This document shows positions 62,977 to 64,000 of a DNA stretch of 64,000 bases, piece after piece. Positions within the stretch are counted from its first letter, which is position 1; each line of letters starts with the position of its first letter. This stretch comes from Glycomyces harbinensis. GTDB lineage: Bacteria; Actinomycetota; Actinomycetes; Mycobacteriales; Micromonosporaceae. The notes below the pieces were generated by a model. The model had not been told where the DNA came from, made no database searches, and worked only from the letters and a program-made list of their open reading frames with translations. The position numbers and the translations under genes are program-made. The stretch lies in NCBI RefSeq assembly GCF_900101745.1, contig NZ_FNAD01000022.1:1-64000 (forward strand). The letters run 5' to 3'.

Positions 62977-63260
62977 CCGGTCGCGGCTCGGCGGTCGCGC
63001 CGCCGTTTGACGTCGTTTCGGCGGGCGTCTTCGGTCGCCGTCTCGGCCGCCGTCGCGGCCGCGACCGGGCGGCCGTGTCGCACCCGCCGGGCACTGTTGA
63101 AGCCGGGGGCGGCACCGAACCCGAGCCCCGCTCACCCACGCCCGACGTCCGGGCCAGCGCCGGGTCGACCGTTCGGACAATAAACCCGCTGGATAGTGGC
63201 CCTGTCTCCCCGCGGATCACCACTGTCCGATCCTGACCCATGGCCCACCTCACACAAGAC
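62977..63260. other. gap after the spermidine-synthase-like gene, no gene seen
   Basis: GC-rich with short complementary segments (CGGTCGCGG near 62978 and CCGCGACCG near 63056), which may form a loose terminator. No coding signal. Confidence 0.35.
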
Positions 63261-63290
63261 TTGGCGATGCGGGTCACCTTGTACTAGCGT
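63261..63290 (+). promoter_or_regulatory. promoter of the riboswitch-controlled gene
   Basis: TTGGCG (63261-63266), 18-nt spacer, TAGCGT (63285-63290). Predicted start near 63297 leaves a leader of about 275 nt, enough for the riboswitch. Confidence 0.55.
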
Positions 63291-63360
63291 CGGCGCCTGT
63301 TCCGGTCGGGTCCTCAGGGCTCCCCCAGAGACCCACCCGTCCGGACCGCCGAGCCGCGCT

Positions 63361-63562
63361 GCGCATGACGCCCGTTCTCTCCGGTACGGGGCGATACACC
63401 GCAGTGCGGGCCGGGGACCCAGCCGCGTCGTCCCCCCAGTCCGCGCATTCAGCGGGCTCCAGCGACGCACGGGGTGAATCCCGCGGAGGCCCGGCCTCCG
63501 CGGGTAGGGCGCACTTCCCTGCCCGAACCCGACAGCTAACCCGGTAGGCGGCCGAGGAAGAA
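63361..63562 (+). promoter_or_regulatory. cyclic-di-AMP riboswitch (ydaO/yuaA type)
   Basis: The leader carries the conserved blocks of the ydaO class in order: CCGGGGACCCA (63411-63421), GGGGTGAATCCCGCGG (63471-63486), then TAGGGCGCACTTCCCTGCCC (63505-63524) and CGAACCCGACAGCTAACCC (63524-63542) with GTAGGCGGCCGAGGAAG. The class binds c-di-AMP and shuts off downstream expression; in actinomycetes it precedes cell-wall hydrolase genes (resuscitation factors, NlpC/P60 proteins). The 5' boundary is approximate. Confidence 0.88.
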
Positions 63563-63572
63563 AGGCCACCTT

Positions 63573-64000
63573 GTGGCTCAAGCCTGCTCGAATACCGAAC
63601 ACAGTTCCCGCGCCACCGCCATTCTCCGACGCGTCGCCGCCTACACGGGCGTGACCCTTGCGGCCGTCGGTCTCGTGACCGCCTTCGCGGCGGCCCCGGC
63701 GGAAGCGGCCGACATCGACTACGAGGCGGCTTCGGCCTCCGAGATCGAGGACCACCTCGGCGATCTCGAAACCGAGCTCGACGGCGCGAACGCCGACCTC
63801 GCCGGGCTCCAGGCGCAGTTCGATGCGGCCCAGGCCGTCATCGACGCCGCCTCCGCGGAGTACGGCACCTCCGACGCGCAGCTGAGCTACGTCACCGCCG
63901 CGGTCGAATCCGCGGACGACGAGCTCGGCGCGAAGGTCTCGACCCTCGTCGAGTACGCGCAGGAGCAGTCCGACAAGTACACCGAGGCCCAGGAGGCCGC
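63573..64000 (+). CDS. secreted coiled-coil cell-wall protein, N-terminal part (likely NlpC/P60 or similar hydrolase)
   Basis: Open to the window end (142 codons seen). The signal peptide is residues about 15-50 (ILRRVAAYTGVTLAAVGLVT, cleavage near AEA-A). A Glu/Asp/Ala-rich coiled coil follows, with EIEDHLGDLETELDGANADL and similar heptads. AAAGG is 7 nt before the GTG at 63573. Coiled-coil N-termini of this form precede NlpC/P60 peptidase domains in RipA-type hydrolases, and the c-di-AMP riboswitch supports such a role. The catalytic domain is outside the window. Confidence 0.75.
   Translation, partial: MAQACSNTEHSSRATAILRRVAAYTGVTLAAVGLVTAFAAAPAEAADIDYEAASASEIEDHLGDLETELDGANADLAGLQAQFDAAQAVIDAASAEYGTSDAQLSYVTAAVESADDELGAKVSTLVEYAQEQSDKYTEAQEA

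Noticed and set aside
63132-63755. 207-residue minus-strand open frame across the riboswitch
   Set aside because: It lies antisense to the conserved riboswitch and the signal peptide of the real gene; no motif.

Overview
The window is a high-GC actinomycete chromosome segment. Evidence for this includes a WhiB1-type regulator, the actinobacterial E2-E1 fusion Kgd, nickel superoxide dismutase, PdtaS, DUF2469, a family-2B (EshA-type) encapsulin, frequent GTG/TTG starts, and several genes whose -10 box lies only 6-8 nt before the start codon (leaderless mRNAs). I cannot fix the genus; the content suits Glycomycetales, Micromonosporales or relatives. No rRNA, tRNA or CRISPR array was found.

Left part (1-26 kb). 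After the start of a secreted proline-rich protein and a DUF4239 membrane protein comes the most interesting locus: a family-2B encapsulin shell gene, its polyprenyl-diphosphate-synthase-like cargo gene and ispH, all on the + strand and separated by one strong hairpin after the shell gene. Next are a secreted lipase-like hydrolase, nitrate assimilation genes (nasA, narK), an ABC-2 exporter, rsmI, a membrane-anchored Mrr-like protein with a decayed active site, an MprAB-PepD-like envelope-stress module, a STAS anti-sigma antagonist with a SigB/F-type promoter, kgd, and a sugar ABC importer without its own ATPase but with a LacI-type operator.

Middle part (26-44.6 kb). An alcohol-dehydrogenase-like gene is divergent from sodN. 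Then follow a degenerate RsbW-like protein, a tandem 75-bp repeat, and whiB1 with a long upstream region carrying two CRP-like sites. Next are a lipid kinase and a translationally coupled sulfite-assimilation operon (sir, a 68-residue zinc ribbon, cysH, a CbiX-like chelatase) preceded by a Cys-containing leader peptide. After it come pdtaS and the conserved block DUF2469-rnhB-lepB-lepB-rplS-trmD-rimM-khpA-rpsP, then proS.

Right part (44.7-64 kb). This holds a CtpE-like P-type ATPase, a Drr-type ABC exporter, a large AAA/TPR regulator, fdxA-dapC, and a solitary TnpB (OMEGA) element with its omega-RNA hairpins inserted next to a GNAT gene. It continues with two membrane proteins, a SulP transporter, a heparinase-like protein, a MerR regulator and a spermidine-synthase-like protein. 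A c-di-AMP (ydaO-type) riboswitch ends the window in front of a truncated secreted coiled-coil cell-wall protein.

Genes form short co-oriented operons with 4-nt stop/start overlaps, and most convergent pairs are separated by long perfect hairpins acting as bidirectional terminators.
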